DNA of 9,234 nt, taken from positions 1 to 9,234 of the forward strand of contig JAIRLF010000253.1 in NCBI GenBank assembly GCA_031259655.1, in the 5' to 3' direction. Positions within the stretch are counted from its first letter, which is position 1; the number at the start of each line of letters is the position of its first letter. A program made the translations under genes and the position numbers. Under the pieces are notes generated by a model that had not been told where the DNA came from, did no database searches, and was given only the letters and a program-made list of their open reading frames with translations. This document shows, in pieces, positions 1 through 8,867 of this stretch. The stretch comes from Prevotellaceae bacterium. GTDB lineage: Bacteria > Bacteroidota > Bacteroidia > Bacteroidales > UBA932.

Positions 1-357
1 GTCTACCGTCCTATAATTCGTCGTCTTCGTATGGCATGTGAGAGTGAAGAGATTCAAATTGAAATGGAGATGGAAGATGATTACATGCAAGAACTTATGG
101 ATAAAGAACGACTTATTGCCCAGAAAGACGAAGAAAATAAAATGCAAAAGGAAAAGATTAAAGAAAAAAACAAAATAATCAAAGAAAAAGACAAAGCGCT
201 CAAAGAAAAAGACAAAACGCTCGAAGAAAAAGACAAAACACTCGAAGAAAAAGACAAAGCGCTCGAAGAACAAAACAAAGCGCTCGAAGAACAAAATAAA
301 ATAATCGAAGAACAAAAAGCACTAATTGAAGAATTAAAAAAAACAAAAAGCAATTGA
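1..357 (+). CDS. C-terminal tail of a probable Rpn-family PD-(D/E)XK nuclease ('transposase'), 5' truncated
   Basis: The frame is open from base 1, reading VYRPIIRRLR before the first ATG at 31, so this is most likely the 3' end of a longer gene and not a 108-residue protein starting at 31. It ends with tandem TGA TGA stops. After a short part containing EMEMEDDYMQEL and KERLIAQKDEE, the protein becomes a highly charged coiled coil of seven-residue units (KEKDKAL, EEKDKTL, EEQNKAL) up to the end. From family knowledge, Bacteroidales Rpn/PDDEXK_2 proteins often end in such heptads after the nuclease domain; they are linked to RecA-independent recombination and are commonly annotated as transposases. 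No catalytic motif lies inside the window, so the family call rests only on the tail and the acidic MEDDYM stretch. Another coiled-coil protein is possible. Confidence 0.55.
   Translation, partial: VYRPIIRRLRMACESEEIQIEMEMEDDYMQELMDKERLIAQKDEENKMQKEKIKEKNKIIKEKDKALKEKDKTLEEKDKTLEEKDKALEEQNKALEEQNKIIEEQKALIEELKKTKSN
160..327 (+). repeat. In-frame 21-bp tandem repeat encoding coiled-coil heptads (8 units)
   Basis: Eight consecutive 21-bp units begin at 160, 181, 202, 223, 244, 265, 286 and 307. The middle units (181-264) differ by only a few bases. Each unit encodes one heptad of the type K/E-E-K-D-K-x-L. Because 21 bp is seven codons, gain or loss of a unit keeps both the reading frame and the heptad register. 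The DNA-level similarity suggests recent unit duplication. Confidence 0.85.
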
Positions 358-368
358 TGAAACACCTT

Positions 369-376
369 TATCTTTG
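369..376 (+). promoter_or_regulatory. Possible Bacteroidota -7 promoter box (TATCTTTG)
   Basis: TATCTTTG matches the Bacteroidota -7 consensus TAnnTTTG exactly and lies just after the Rpn-like gene. A TTG at 354-356 lies 12 bases upstream, closer than the usual -33 spacing of about 19 bases, so the -33 element is poor. The only candidate downstream frame starts at 420. An eight-base match in AT-rich DNA can arise by chance. Confidence 0.3.
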
Positions 377-419
377 CATCTGAAATTAAAAAATATGTTT
401 AATCTAAATTTTTGTAACA

Positions 420-560
420 ATGACATTAGATAATTTGATTTCGGTAGCTTTCACCGGCATACTATCGCAGTCTGCGCGAAGCAGCCAAGGTAAAAAATTC
501 TGTCGGAGCATCGACCAAATACAGCGACCTGAAACAACAGTTTCCCTGTCCCGGAAGTAA
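420..560 (+). other. Short open reading frame of 46 codons, doubtful
   Basis: An ATG at 420 opens a frame beginning MTLDNLISVAFTGILSQSAR and ending ETTVSLSRK before a TAA at 558-560. It follows the possible -7 box at 369-376 at a plausible leader distance, and its base composition is clearly more GC-rich than the surrounding AT-rich spacer. I do not recognise the protein. A second plus-strand frame (about 448-600, reading SLREAAKVKNSVGASTKYSD) is also open across the same DNA, which weakens the case for either. The stretch could be a remnant of a gene or of a dispersed element rather than a working gene. Confidence 0.2.
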
Positions 561-614
561 GGCAAAAAATAGAAAAGCGCCGGATTCGGACGAAAATTGA
601 AATAAAGCATCAGG

Positions 615-848
615 GAATACATTGAAGGTATTCCGAATATACATTTAAGGGTGTCCGAATATACATTGAATGGTGTCCGAAAATACATTTAAGGGCGTCC
701 GAATATACATTGAAGGTACTCCGAATATACATTTAAGGGCGTCCGAATATACATTGAAGGGCGTCCGAATATACATTGAAGGTATTCCGAATATACATTG
801 AAAGTATTTCGAATATACATTGAAGGGCGTCCAAATATACATTGAGCC
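615..848. repeat. 22-bp direct-repeat array, 11 units
   Basis: Units start at 615 (20 bases, degenerate), 635, 657, 679, 701, 723, 745, 767, 789, 811 and 833 (partial). Nine consecutive units are exactly 22 bp. Each has a conserved 14-base part, GAATATACATTGAA (T instead of G at position 12 in units 2, 4 and 6), followed by a more variable 8-base part, mostly GGGCGTCC or GGTATTCC. No unique spacers occur, so it is not a CRISPR array. A period of 22 is close to two helical turns, so the cores would lie on nearly the same face of the DNA. The array sits between convergent genes and ends next to the box GCCGGCATCGCC at 846-857. Function unknown. Confidence 0.9.
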
Positions 849-858
849 GGCATCGCCC

Positions 859-886
859 AAATCTAAAATCGTAAATCTAAAATCGT
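859..886. repeat. 14-bp direct repeat, two copies (aaatctaaaatcgt)
   Basis: Two identical adjacent copies lie at 859-872 and 873-886, followed by an aaat-type tetranucleotide run up to 902. The same family recurs at 1036-1069 in the same orientation, next to yidC. It looks like a dispersed low-complexity intergenic repeat of this genome. Confidence 0.8.
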
Positions 887-902
887 AAATAAATAAATAA
901 AG

Positions 903-974
903 ATGAAAAATTGTTTACTCTTATTATTCTTACTGATAACAGCTACACCCGCGGCGTCGAAGAACGGCTGGTAA
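903..974 (+). other. 23-codon ORF encoding only a signal-peptide-like segment
   Basis: ATG at 903 opens a frame that starts MKNCLLLLFLLITATPAAS and stops at 972-974 after KNGW. Basic start, leucine-rich core and small residues at the end look exactly like a Sec signal peptide with a cleavage site, and AAATAAAG precedes the start. There is no mature protein after it. It may be the 5' remnant of a secreted-protein gene cut off by the repeat that follows, or a chance ORF. The alternative frame through the same DNA is open to 1030, which shows how weak ORF evidence is here. Confidence 0.25.
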
Positions 975-987
975 TACCGGCGCGTAG

Positions 988-1007
988 GGGCAAAAAAAAT
1001 TTTGCCC
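988..1007. repeat. Perfect palindrome with A4 loop (GGGCAAAA-AAAA-TTTTGCCC)
   Basis: Eight-base arms, 988-995 and 1000-1007, flank a four-base A loop. It is set in a GC-rich block, with GCGCG on the left (980-984) and CGCGCG on the right (1022-1027), which extends the inverted symmetry imperfectly. It lies 60 bases past the yidC stop but is not followed by a U-tract on the minus strand, so a standard intrinsic terminator is not supported. A related palindrome occurs at 7021-7038. Confidence 0.75.
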
Positions 1008-1035
1008 AATCGTCCGCCCATCGCGCGTAAGCAAC

Positions 1036-1069
1036 AATCTAAAATCGGAAGTCTAAAATCGGAAGTCTA
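1036..1069. repeat. 14-bp direct repeat, about 2.4 copies, running into the yidC stop codon
   Basis: Units start at 1036 (aatctaaaatcgga), 1050 (agtctaaaatcgga) and 1064 (agtcta, partial). It is the same family as 859-886. The last partial unit supplies the bases CTA at 1067-1069, which are the TAG stop codon of yidC on the minus strand, so the repeat begins exactly where the coding region ends. Confidence 0.8.
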
Positions 1070-2977
1070 ATTTTTTGTTTTTTGTTTTTTCTTCTGTCGT
1101 TCCAACTCTTTTTGTTTCTGCATCAAGCGTTCGGTGAACGACATTTTTTTCTTTCTCGGATTACTTTGATGTTTGGCAGCTTTTTCGTTTAGTTGTTTCA
1201 ACAGCGCCTCTTCATCGACGAAGTATTTGCGAATAATCAGGTTCTGAATCAGAGTAATGATGTTCGACAGGAAATAGTAGTATGTCAATCCGCTTGCGTA
1301 ATTATTGAAGAAAGCGAGCATAAAAATCGGCATTATATATGTCATCATCATGTTCATTTGCTTCATTTGAGCGTTGAGGCCGCCCTGTTGCGCCATCATT
1401 ATTTTCGACGAAATAATCATCGACACAGCCATCAGCAAAGTGAACAGGCTCACGTGACTGCCGTAGAAAGGTATCGAGAACGGCAAATCAAACACCGAAT
1501 CATACGCCGAAAGGTCGTCAGCCCAGAGGAAATTTTTTTGTCGCAATTCGAACGACGAAGGGAAAAATCGGAACAGGGCAAACAATATCGGAAACTGCAA
1601 TAGCATTGGTAGACAGCCTCCAAACATGCTTACGCCCGTCTTTTTGTACAGCGCCATGATTTCCTGCTGTTTTTTCATCGCGTCCTTCGAATCGGGATAT
1701 TTGGCGCCGATTTTGTCGACCTCCGGTTTCAGCGCCTTCATCTTTGCCGACGAAAGATACGATTTCCAAGTCAAAGGCATAAGCAAGATTTTGATAATAA
1801 GAGTCAAAAGCAGGATAACCAAACCGAAACTACCGATATAGTTTTGCAGAAAATTCACCACGGGAATAACTATCACACGATTTATGATGCCGATGATTGA
1901 GCCGCCCAGAGGAATAATCTTTTCGAACGAATGTCCATACGAACGCAAAGTGCCGAAATGGTTTGGCAGAAAATAGAATGCCAGCGGAATAGTACTGCTT
2001 TTCTTGCCGTTAAATTCCATTTGAAAATTAGCTTCTATTGTTTTCAACAACTTTTCGGGATTATGTTCATCGTACGACGTAAACTCCAATTTATTGTTAA
2101 TCGAACCGTTAGTGTAGATTATCGCCGAAAAGAAATGCTGTTTGAAGTTTATCCATTCCAATTTCGTTCTAACTTCTTCCGAGACGGCGTCTTTTGCGCC
2201 GGAAATATCGTCGATAGACGTTTCTCCCGGAAATTTATAGGCGATGTTGGTGTAATTATTCTCGTTCGAAAACCCTTTTTCCTGTTGCGAAAAGTTAAGT
2301 TTCCAATTCACATCCACAGTTGTAGCCCTCGGGTCGAGGTGTTTATCCATTTTCACGAAGTTAATGTCCAGATTTACATTGTATCTGTCCTTATAAATCG
2401 TGTAGACAAACTCGATATACGAAACCGAATCGGCATACAAACGGAAGGGCGCTTTCAGCGAATCGGAATCGACAAACAGGTTCTTTTCCTGTAATTGCGG
2501 TTCGAAATAGAAATCCGAGGTTGTTACATCCTGAGTATTAGCCCAAAATTTCAACGAAAAATTATTTGCATCGCCATAAAACATCTTCAGAGGACGCTTA
2601 TTGTTCTCTTTGAAATCGTTGTAGTTCTGATAGTCTTTAAATTCGACCGACCAGATACGTCCGCCTTTGTTCAAAAACGTAACGATAAGTTTATCGTTTT
2701 CGACGGTATACAGTTCATCCTTTCCTTCGAGCGACGAAGCCATTGATTCGCCGAGGTTTGCCATTGTAATATTTTTGACGCGCGCCTGTTTCAGACTGTC
2801 GGATTCCGTTTCCGACGGTTTGATTTCCTTTGCTTGTGTACGTTCGATTTTGCTGATTGAATCCTGTATTCTTTGACGTTCTTGATTGTATATTTCCGTG
2901 TTTTTTGTGCTCCACCACATATAACCGCCTAAAATGAGCGCTATTAACAAAAGTCCGGTACCGGTATTTTTATCCAT
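1067..2977 (-). CDS. yidC: Membrane protein insertase YidC (636 aa)
   Basis: Inserts proteins into the inner membrane, alone or with SecYEG, and helps fold them. An N-terminal anchor (residues 7-22) is followed by a Lys/Glu-rich linker, then a large periplasmic domain (about 85-345) typical of Gram-negative YidC. The conserved OxaA/YidC core spans about 370-590: transmembrane segment 375-400, then the motif MPLTWKSYLSSAKM with a basic residue (K405) at the place of the hydrophilic-groove arginine, an amphipathic charged loop 410-450, GGCLPMLLQFPILFALFRFFP at 453-473, and further membrane segments near 508-527, 543-560 and 562-583. The tail from 600 is strongly basic, as expected for ribosome contact. 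Length fits the Bacteroidota form. The ATG at 2977 gives the expected start MDKNTGTGLLLIALI; the stop is TAG. It lies 39 bases after pyrG on the same strand, so they are probably cotranscribed. Confidence 0.97.
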   Translation of the reverse strand: MDKNTGTGLLLIALILGGYMWWSTKNTEIYNQERQRIQDSISKIERTQAKEIKPSETESDSLKQARVKNITMANLGESMASSLEGKDELYTVENDKLIVTFLNKGGRIWSVEFKDYQNYNDFKENNKRPLKMFYGDANNFSLKFWANTQDVTTSDFYFEPQLQEKNLFVDSDSLKAPFRLYADSVSYIEFVYTIYKDRYNVNLDINFVKMDKHLDPRATTVDVNWKLNFSQQEKGFSNENNYTNIAYKFPGETSIDDISGAKDAVSEEVRTKLEWINFKQHFFSAIIYTNGSINNKLEFTSYDEHNPEKLLKTIEANFQMEFNGKKSSTIPLAFYFLPNHFGTLRSYGHSFEKIIPLGGSIIGIINRVIVIPVVNFLQNYIGSFGLVILLLTLIIKILLMPLTWKSYLSSAKMKALKPEVDKIGAKYPDSKDAMKKQQEIMALYKKTGVSMFGGCLPMLLQFPILFALFRFFPSSFELRQKNFLWADDLSAYDSVFDLPFSIPFYGSHVSLFTLLMAVSMIISSKIMMAQQGGLNAQMKQMNMMMTYIMPIFMLAFFNNYASGLTYYYFLSNIITLIQNLIIRKYFVDEEALLKQLNEKAAKHQSNPRKKKMSFTERLMQKQKELERQKKKQKTKN

Positions 2978-3016
2978 TTAATCTATTTCTTATTAATCTA
3001 ATTTCTTATTCTGTTT

Positions 3017-6548
<3,532 letters not shown>

Positions 6549-6602
6549 TTCCGATTTTCGGTTATTTATCCATAAAACACGGCCCTAATACCGATGCGAC
6601 CG

Positions 6603-6610
6603 CAAAGATA
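6603..6610 (-). promoter_or_regulatory. -7 promoter box of the DUF349-pyrG-yidC operon (TATCTTTG on minus strand)
   Basis: Plus-strand CAAAGATA is TATCTTTG on the minus strand, followed by CGGT, an exact match to the Bacteroidota -7 consensus TAnnTTTG. It lies about 55 bases before the start codon. At the expected -33 position the sequence reads GTGTTC rather than a clear TTG, so that element is weak. A very AT-rich tract lies upstream (6611-6700). Confidence 0.6.
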
Positions 6611-6715
6611 AACATATTTTTATATATAGAACACTTTTCTCATATTTTTGCATTTATATTAAGCATTTACAAATCGAATTTGTTTATACTTAACGAATAA
6701 AAATGGGACGAAAGT

Positions 6716-6735
6716 TCGATTTTTTTCAAAATCGA
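6716..6735. repeat. Perfect hairpin TCGATTTT-TTTC-AAAATCGA
   Basis: Eight-base arms at 6716-6723 and 6728-6735 enclose a four-base loop. It lies between two divergent promoters, where no terminator is expected. It could be an operator-like site or a chance palindrome. Confidence 0.45.
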
Positions 6736-6807
6736 CGAGTGTTCGACAAAATTCTACCTTCCATATATTAATTTGCAATGCTTTCCAAATTCGACATCCT
6801 CGACAAA

Positions 6808-6887
6808 CCCACATAACAACGCCATAATCTTTAGGGCTTTAGGGCGGGGGAAGCCCCTTCCCTACCCACACAACAACACCATAATCT
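6808..6887. repeat. 23-bp direct repeats flanking a GC-rich hairpin
   Basis: Copies at 6808-6830 and 6865-6887 differ at two positions (21 of 23 identical) and share CCATAATCT at the end. Between them lies a GC-rich 34-base stretch with a TTAGGGC/TTAGGGCG duplication and the hairpin GGGAAG-CCC-CTTCCC (6848-6862). The layout resembles a small non-autonomous element or a duplicated intergenic module; no transposase is present. Confidence 0.7.
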
Positions 6888-6891
6888 ACGA

Positions 6892-6915
6892 AGAGACGCA
6901 AAATATTGCGTATCT
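6892..6915. repeat. REP-like palindrome around ACGCAA-AATA-TTGCGT
   Basis: A perfect six-base stem (6896-6901 with 6906-6911) is extended by AGA/TCT pairs after one mismatch, giving nine pairs of ten. It resembles the widespread dispersed palindrome with AGAGACGCAA...TTGCGTCTCT arms seen in several bacterial phyla. That resemblance is from memory. Confidence 0.55.
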
Positions 6916-6935
6916 ACAAATCGACGCCCTTGACC

Positions 6936-6970
6936 TTGCGTTCTTTGCGTATATCGTTGCGTTCTTTGCG
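6936..6970. repeat. Two direct copies of TTGCGTTCTTTGCG, 21 bp apart
   Basis: Identical 14-base copies lie at 6936-6949 and 6957-6970. The flanks also repeat: TCGACGCCCT occurs at 6921-6930 and 6981-6990. This suggests local duplication inside the intergenic patchwork. Confidence 0.7.
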
Positions 6971-7020
6971 GTTAAAGTTTTCGACGCCCTCAATGTCCAA
7001 GGTATCGTCGAATTGGTAGT

Positions 7021-7038
7021 GGCGAAAAATTTTTCGCC
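7021..7038. repeat. Perfect 18-bp palindrome GGCGAAAAATTTTTCGCC
   Basis: Nine-base arms with no loop. The design (GGC-rich ends, A-tract/T-tract centre) matches the palindrome at 988-1007, so both probably belong to one dispersed family. It lies about 230 bases before the -7 box of the TPR operon. Confidence 0.75.
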
Positions 7039-7251
7039 CGAATCATGCGCCAATGATACAAGGGCGTGTTTCTTTTTCAGTAATCGTTTTTCGGTTTCGG
7101 CAGCCTTCCGTCGATTTTCGTTCGGGTTATTTAAATCTTTATGAGTATGGCTTAACAATATTTTCGAAATATAAACGATTATTATTTTGCGACTTACAAC
7201 TTCCGCTTCAGGAGTTGCAGCTAAAAAATTTCTCAATTGATAAAAAAGGAT

Positions 7252-7259
7252 TACTTTTG
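7252..7259 (+). promoter_or_regulatory. -7 promoter box of the TPR-ribH-purS operon (TACTTTTG)
   Basis: TACTTTTG fits TAnnTTTG and is followed by C. It predicts a transcript start near 7266 and a leader of about 25 bases, very A-rich (AAAAAAAAGATAAAAAT) just before the ATG at 7292, as is usual in Bacteroidota. No good -33 TTG at about 19 bases; the nearest, 7237-7239, is 12 bases away. Confidence 0.55.
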
Positions 7260-7291
7260 CGAAACTTTTTAACGAAAAAAAAGATAAAAAT

Positions 7292-7987
7292 ATGTCAGGT
7301 AAAAAACAGGATAACAAAGAAAAAGAACAGGTTGTCGAAATAGTAGAAGGGATTCATAAAATCGAAAATTTCTTCAAAGAATACAAAAATATTTTGATTT
7401 ATGGAGTAGGTGGATTAGTTCTCATCATTGCGGTTTACACAGGTTATAAGGAATTTGTTTCCAAACCCTTCCAAAAAGAAGCATTGGAGCAAATGGTTAT
7501 TCCTCAAAATTATTTTGAAAGAGATTCGTTTAGATTGGCTCTCGAAGGACAGGGTTTGTTAGAACCGGGTTTTGCGGCGATAGCAGATGAATACGGTTCT
7601 ACCTCATCCGGAAATCTCGCAAATTTCTATGCCGGAGTTTGTTGCTTGAAATTAGGCGAATACCAAAATGCAATTGAGTATTTCAACAAATTCAAGTCCG
7701 ATGACGAAATTTTTGCTCCCCGAGCATTGGCAAACATCGGGAATTGCTATGTTGAATTAGGCGACTTGGAAAAAGCCGTTCAATATTTCGAACGTGCAGC
7801 GCATGAAAAAGATAATCTGGCTTCGCCTTCGTATCTGATGAAAGCTACTGTTGTGTACGAAAAACTCGGGCAATATTCTAAGGCTCTAAAACTTTATGAG
7901 GAAATAAAGTACAAATATCCCGACAGTAACGAAGCTAATACTGTTGATAAATATATCGAACGAGTTAAAACATTAGCATCTAAATAG
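7292..7987 (+). CDS. Membrane-anchored tetratricopeptide repeat protein (231 aa)
   Basis: A charged cytoplasmic N-terminus (1-32) is followed by one membrane segment near 34-52 (ILIYGVGGLVLIIAVYTGY) and a soluble C-terminal part, predicted periplasmic. Three TPR units are visible: about 107-140 (NFYAGVCCLKLGEYQNAIEYF), 142-174 (ALANIGNCYVELGDLEKAVQYF) and 179-212 (YLMKATVVYEKLGQYSKALKLY). Each has the G/A-Y-A spacing typical of TPR helices. Such proteins act as protein-protein scaffolds; the layout recalls YfgM-type ancillary SecYEG proteins, but this is only an architectural likeness. The partner is unknown. It is the first gene of an operon with ribH, with only four bases between its TAG stop and the ribH ATG. 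Confidence 0.9.
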   Translation: MSGKKQDNKEKEQVVEIVEGIHKIENFFKEYKNILIYGVGGLVLIIAVYTGYKEFVSKPFQKEALEQMVIPQNYFERDSFRLALEGQGLLEPGFAAIADEYGSTSSGNLANFYAGVCCLKLGEYQNAIEYFNKFKSDDEIFAPRALANIGNCYVELGDLEKAVQYFERAAHEKDNLASPSYLMKATVVYEKLGQYSKALKLYEEIKYKYPDSNEANTVDKYIERVKTLASK

Positions 7988-7991
7988 TTTA

Positions 7992-8471
7992 ATGGCATCA
8001 TCTTTACATAATTTATCGGAAGCAAAAGGAATTATACCTTCGGGAGAGGGTAAAAGGTTTGTTGTGATTGTCGCGGAATGGAACAACGAAATCACCCAAA
8101 ATCTTTTAAATGGCGCGGTCGATGAATTGCAAAAAAGAGATGTATTAAACAAAAATATTATAATCGAAACGGTTCCCGGATGTTTTGAACTTCCTTTAGC
8201 CGCTCAAATGGCTGCAATGAACTATAATCCCGACGCGGTGATTTGTCTTGGATGTGTTATAAAAGGGGAAACGCCTCATTTTGATTATGTTTGTCAAGCA
8301 GCAACGCATGGAATATTACAGGTTGGGTTGTCGATGAAAATCCCGGTAATCTTTGGCGTGCTGACAGTTAATACACTCGAACAGGCATTAGACCGTTCGG
8401 GCGGCAAATATGGAAACAAGGGAATCGAAGCTGCTCATACAGCTCTAAAAATGACGAAATTTAAAATTTAG
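7992..8471 (+). CDS. ribH: 6,7-dimethyl-8-ribityllumazine synthase RibH (159 aa)
   Basis: Condenses 5-amino-6-ribitylaminouracil with 3,4-dihydroxy-2-butanone 4-phosphate to lumazine, the penultimate step of riboflavin synthesis. Cytosolic; family members assemble as pentamers or 60-mer shells. Seen here: the substrate loop VAEWNNEIT (27-35), VPGCFELPLAA (61-71), GCVIKGETPHFDYV (87-100) with the presumed catalytic H96, and PVIFGVLTVNTLEQALDR (118-135) ending in the conserved phosphate-binding arginine R135. Full length. The ATG at 7992 gives the normal leader of about 20 residues before the first beta strand. No other riboflavin gene and no FMN riboswitch are seen in the window, so this is an isolated rib gene in an operon with the TPR protein. 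Confidence 0.97.
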   Translation: MASSLHNLSEAKGIIPSGEGKRFVVIVAEWNNEITQNLLNGAVDELQKRDVLNKNIIIETVPGCFELPLAAQMAAMNYNPDAVICLGCVIKGETPHFDYVCQAATHGILQVGLSMKIPVIFGVLTVNTLEQALDRSGGKYGNKGIEAAHTALKMTKFKI

Positions 8472-8495
8472 TAACTGGTAAATAATTTATATTCT

Positions 8496-8753
8496 ATGAA
8501 ATTTATTGCAGAAATTGATGTTATGCCGTTGAAAGCCTTGCTCGACCCGCAAGGAAAAGCAGTCGGAACGACTTTGACCGGCTTGGGATACTCGGATGTG
8601 CAAAATGTGCGCATTGGAAAACATATAACTCTGGAAATCGAGGCGACAAACAAAGAAAAAGCTATGACAATAGTTAATGAAATTTGCGCCAAAACGCTTC
8701 ATAATCCTATCATGGAGGGTTTTGAATACGATTTGCACGAGAATGAGACGTAA
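8496..8753 (+). CDS. purS: Phosphoribosylformylglycinamidine synthase subunit PurS (85 aa)
   Basis: PurS is the small subunit that joins PurL and PurQ in the FGAM synthase complex, fourth step of purine synthesis, and helps hand ammonia from PurQ to PurL. The sequence shows the family pattern: EIDVMPLKALLDPQGKAV (6-23), then LGYSDVQNVRIGKHITLEIEA (30-50) with the conserved VRxGK, and a final NPIMEGFEYDL. Length is normal for the family. It starts 24 bases after ribH, same strand, so probably cotranscribed. No purL or purQ is in the window, so the partners must be encoded elsewhere. A large single-chain PurL would make a separate PurS redundant, hence the genome's PurL type is worth checking. 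Confidence 0.93.
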   Translation: MKFIAEIDVMPLKALLDPQGKAVGTTLTGLGYSDVQNVRIGKHITLEIEATNKEKAMTIVNEICAKTLHNPIMEGFEYDLHENET

Positions 8754-8787
8754 GTAAACCTTGAGTTGATTGTGAAACTTATTCAAA

Positions 8788-8861
8788 GGGGTATTAGCTC
8801 AGCTGGTTAGAGCGCTTGCATGGCATGCAAGAGGTCATCGGTTCGAATCCGATATGCTCCA
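8788..8861 (+). tRNA. tRNA-Ala, anticodon GGC
   Basis: All arms fold: acceptor 8788-8794 with 8854-8860, D stem GCTC/GAGC, anticodon stem CTTGC/GCAAG with loop ATGGCAT (anticodon GGC at 8822-8824), five-base variable loop, and T arm ATCGG-TTCGAAT-CCGAT. The third acceptor pair is G-U, the known alanine identity element, which agrees with the anticodon. The discriminator base is A at 8861 and CCA is not encoded (next bases CAA). Reads GCC and GCU codons. Confidence 0.97.
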
Positions 8862-8867
8862 CAAGCG

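Larger units (their letters stand above)
6549..7291. other. Divergent intergenic region with promoters and repeat debris, no convincing gene
   Basis: This 743-bp stretch separates the two divergent operons. Open frames exist on both strands (for example 6773-7144 plus and 6886-7317 minus), but they run through palindromes and direct repeats, have no recognisable domain, and the minus one overlaps the start of the TPR gene. The part next to the DUF349 gene (6600-6710) is very AT-rich. The middle (6800-7080) is a patchwork of short direct repeats and hairpins, including a GGGAAG-CCC-CTTCCC hairpin at 6848-6862. Confidence 0.6.

Noticed and set aside
31..357. Complete 108-aa gene starting at ATG 31
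   Set aside because: The frame is open to base 1 with protein-like residues before the ATG, so a truncated longer gene is more likely.
615..848. CRISPR array
   Set aside because: No unique spacers of 25-40 bases between repeats; units are head-to-tail with only an 8-base semi-variable part, and no cas gene is present.
615..848. Plasmid origin iterons
   Set aside because: The 22-bp spacing fits iterons, but no rep gene or plasmid gene is present and neighbours are chromosomal housekeeping genes. Kept only as an analogy.
645..860. 71-aa minus-strand ORF through the 22-bp array (MYIRTPFNVYSDALKC-type repeats)
   Set aside because: A 22-bp period shifts frame by one each unit, so a stop-free repeat opens long frames by itself. 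The T variants in units 2, 4 and 6 create a TAA in whichever frame meets them, and there is no promoter or homology. Treated as non-coding.
988..1007. Intrinsic terminator of the yidC operon
   Set aside because: The stem is AT-rich in the centre and no T-run follows on the minus strand; it matches another palindrome that is not at a gene end.
6773..7144. 123-aa plus-strand ORF
   Set aside because: Its translation follows the direct repeats and hairpins of the intergenic patchwork and shows no family motif.
6886..7317. 143-aa minus-strand ORF
   Set aside because: It overlaps the 5' end of the TPR gene and its promoter and runs through palindromes and direct repeats; no domain is recognisable.
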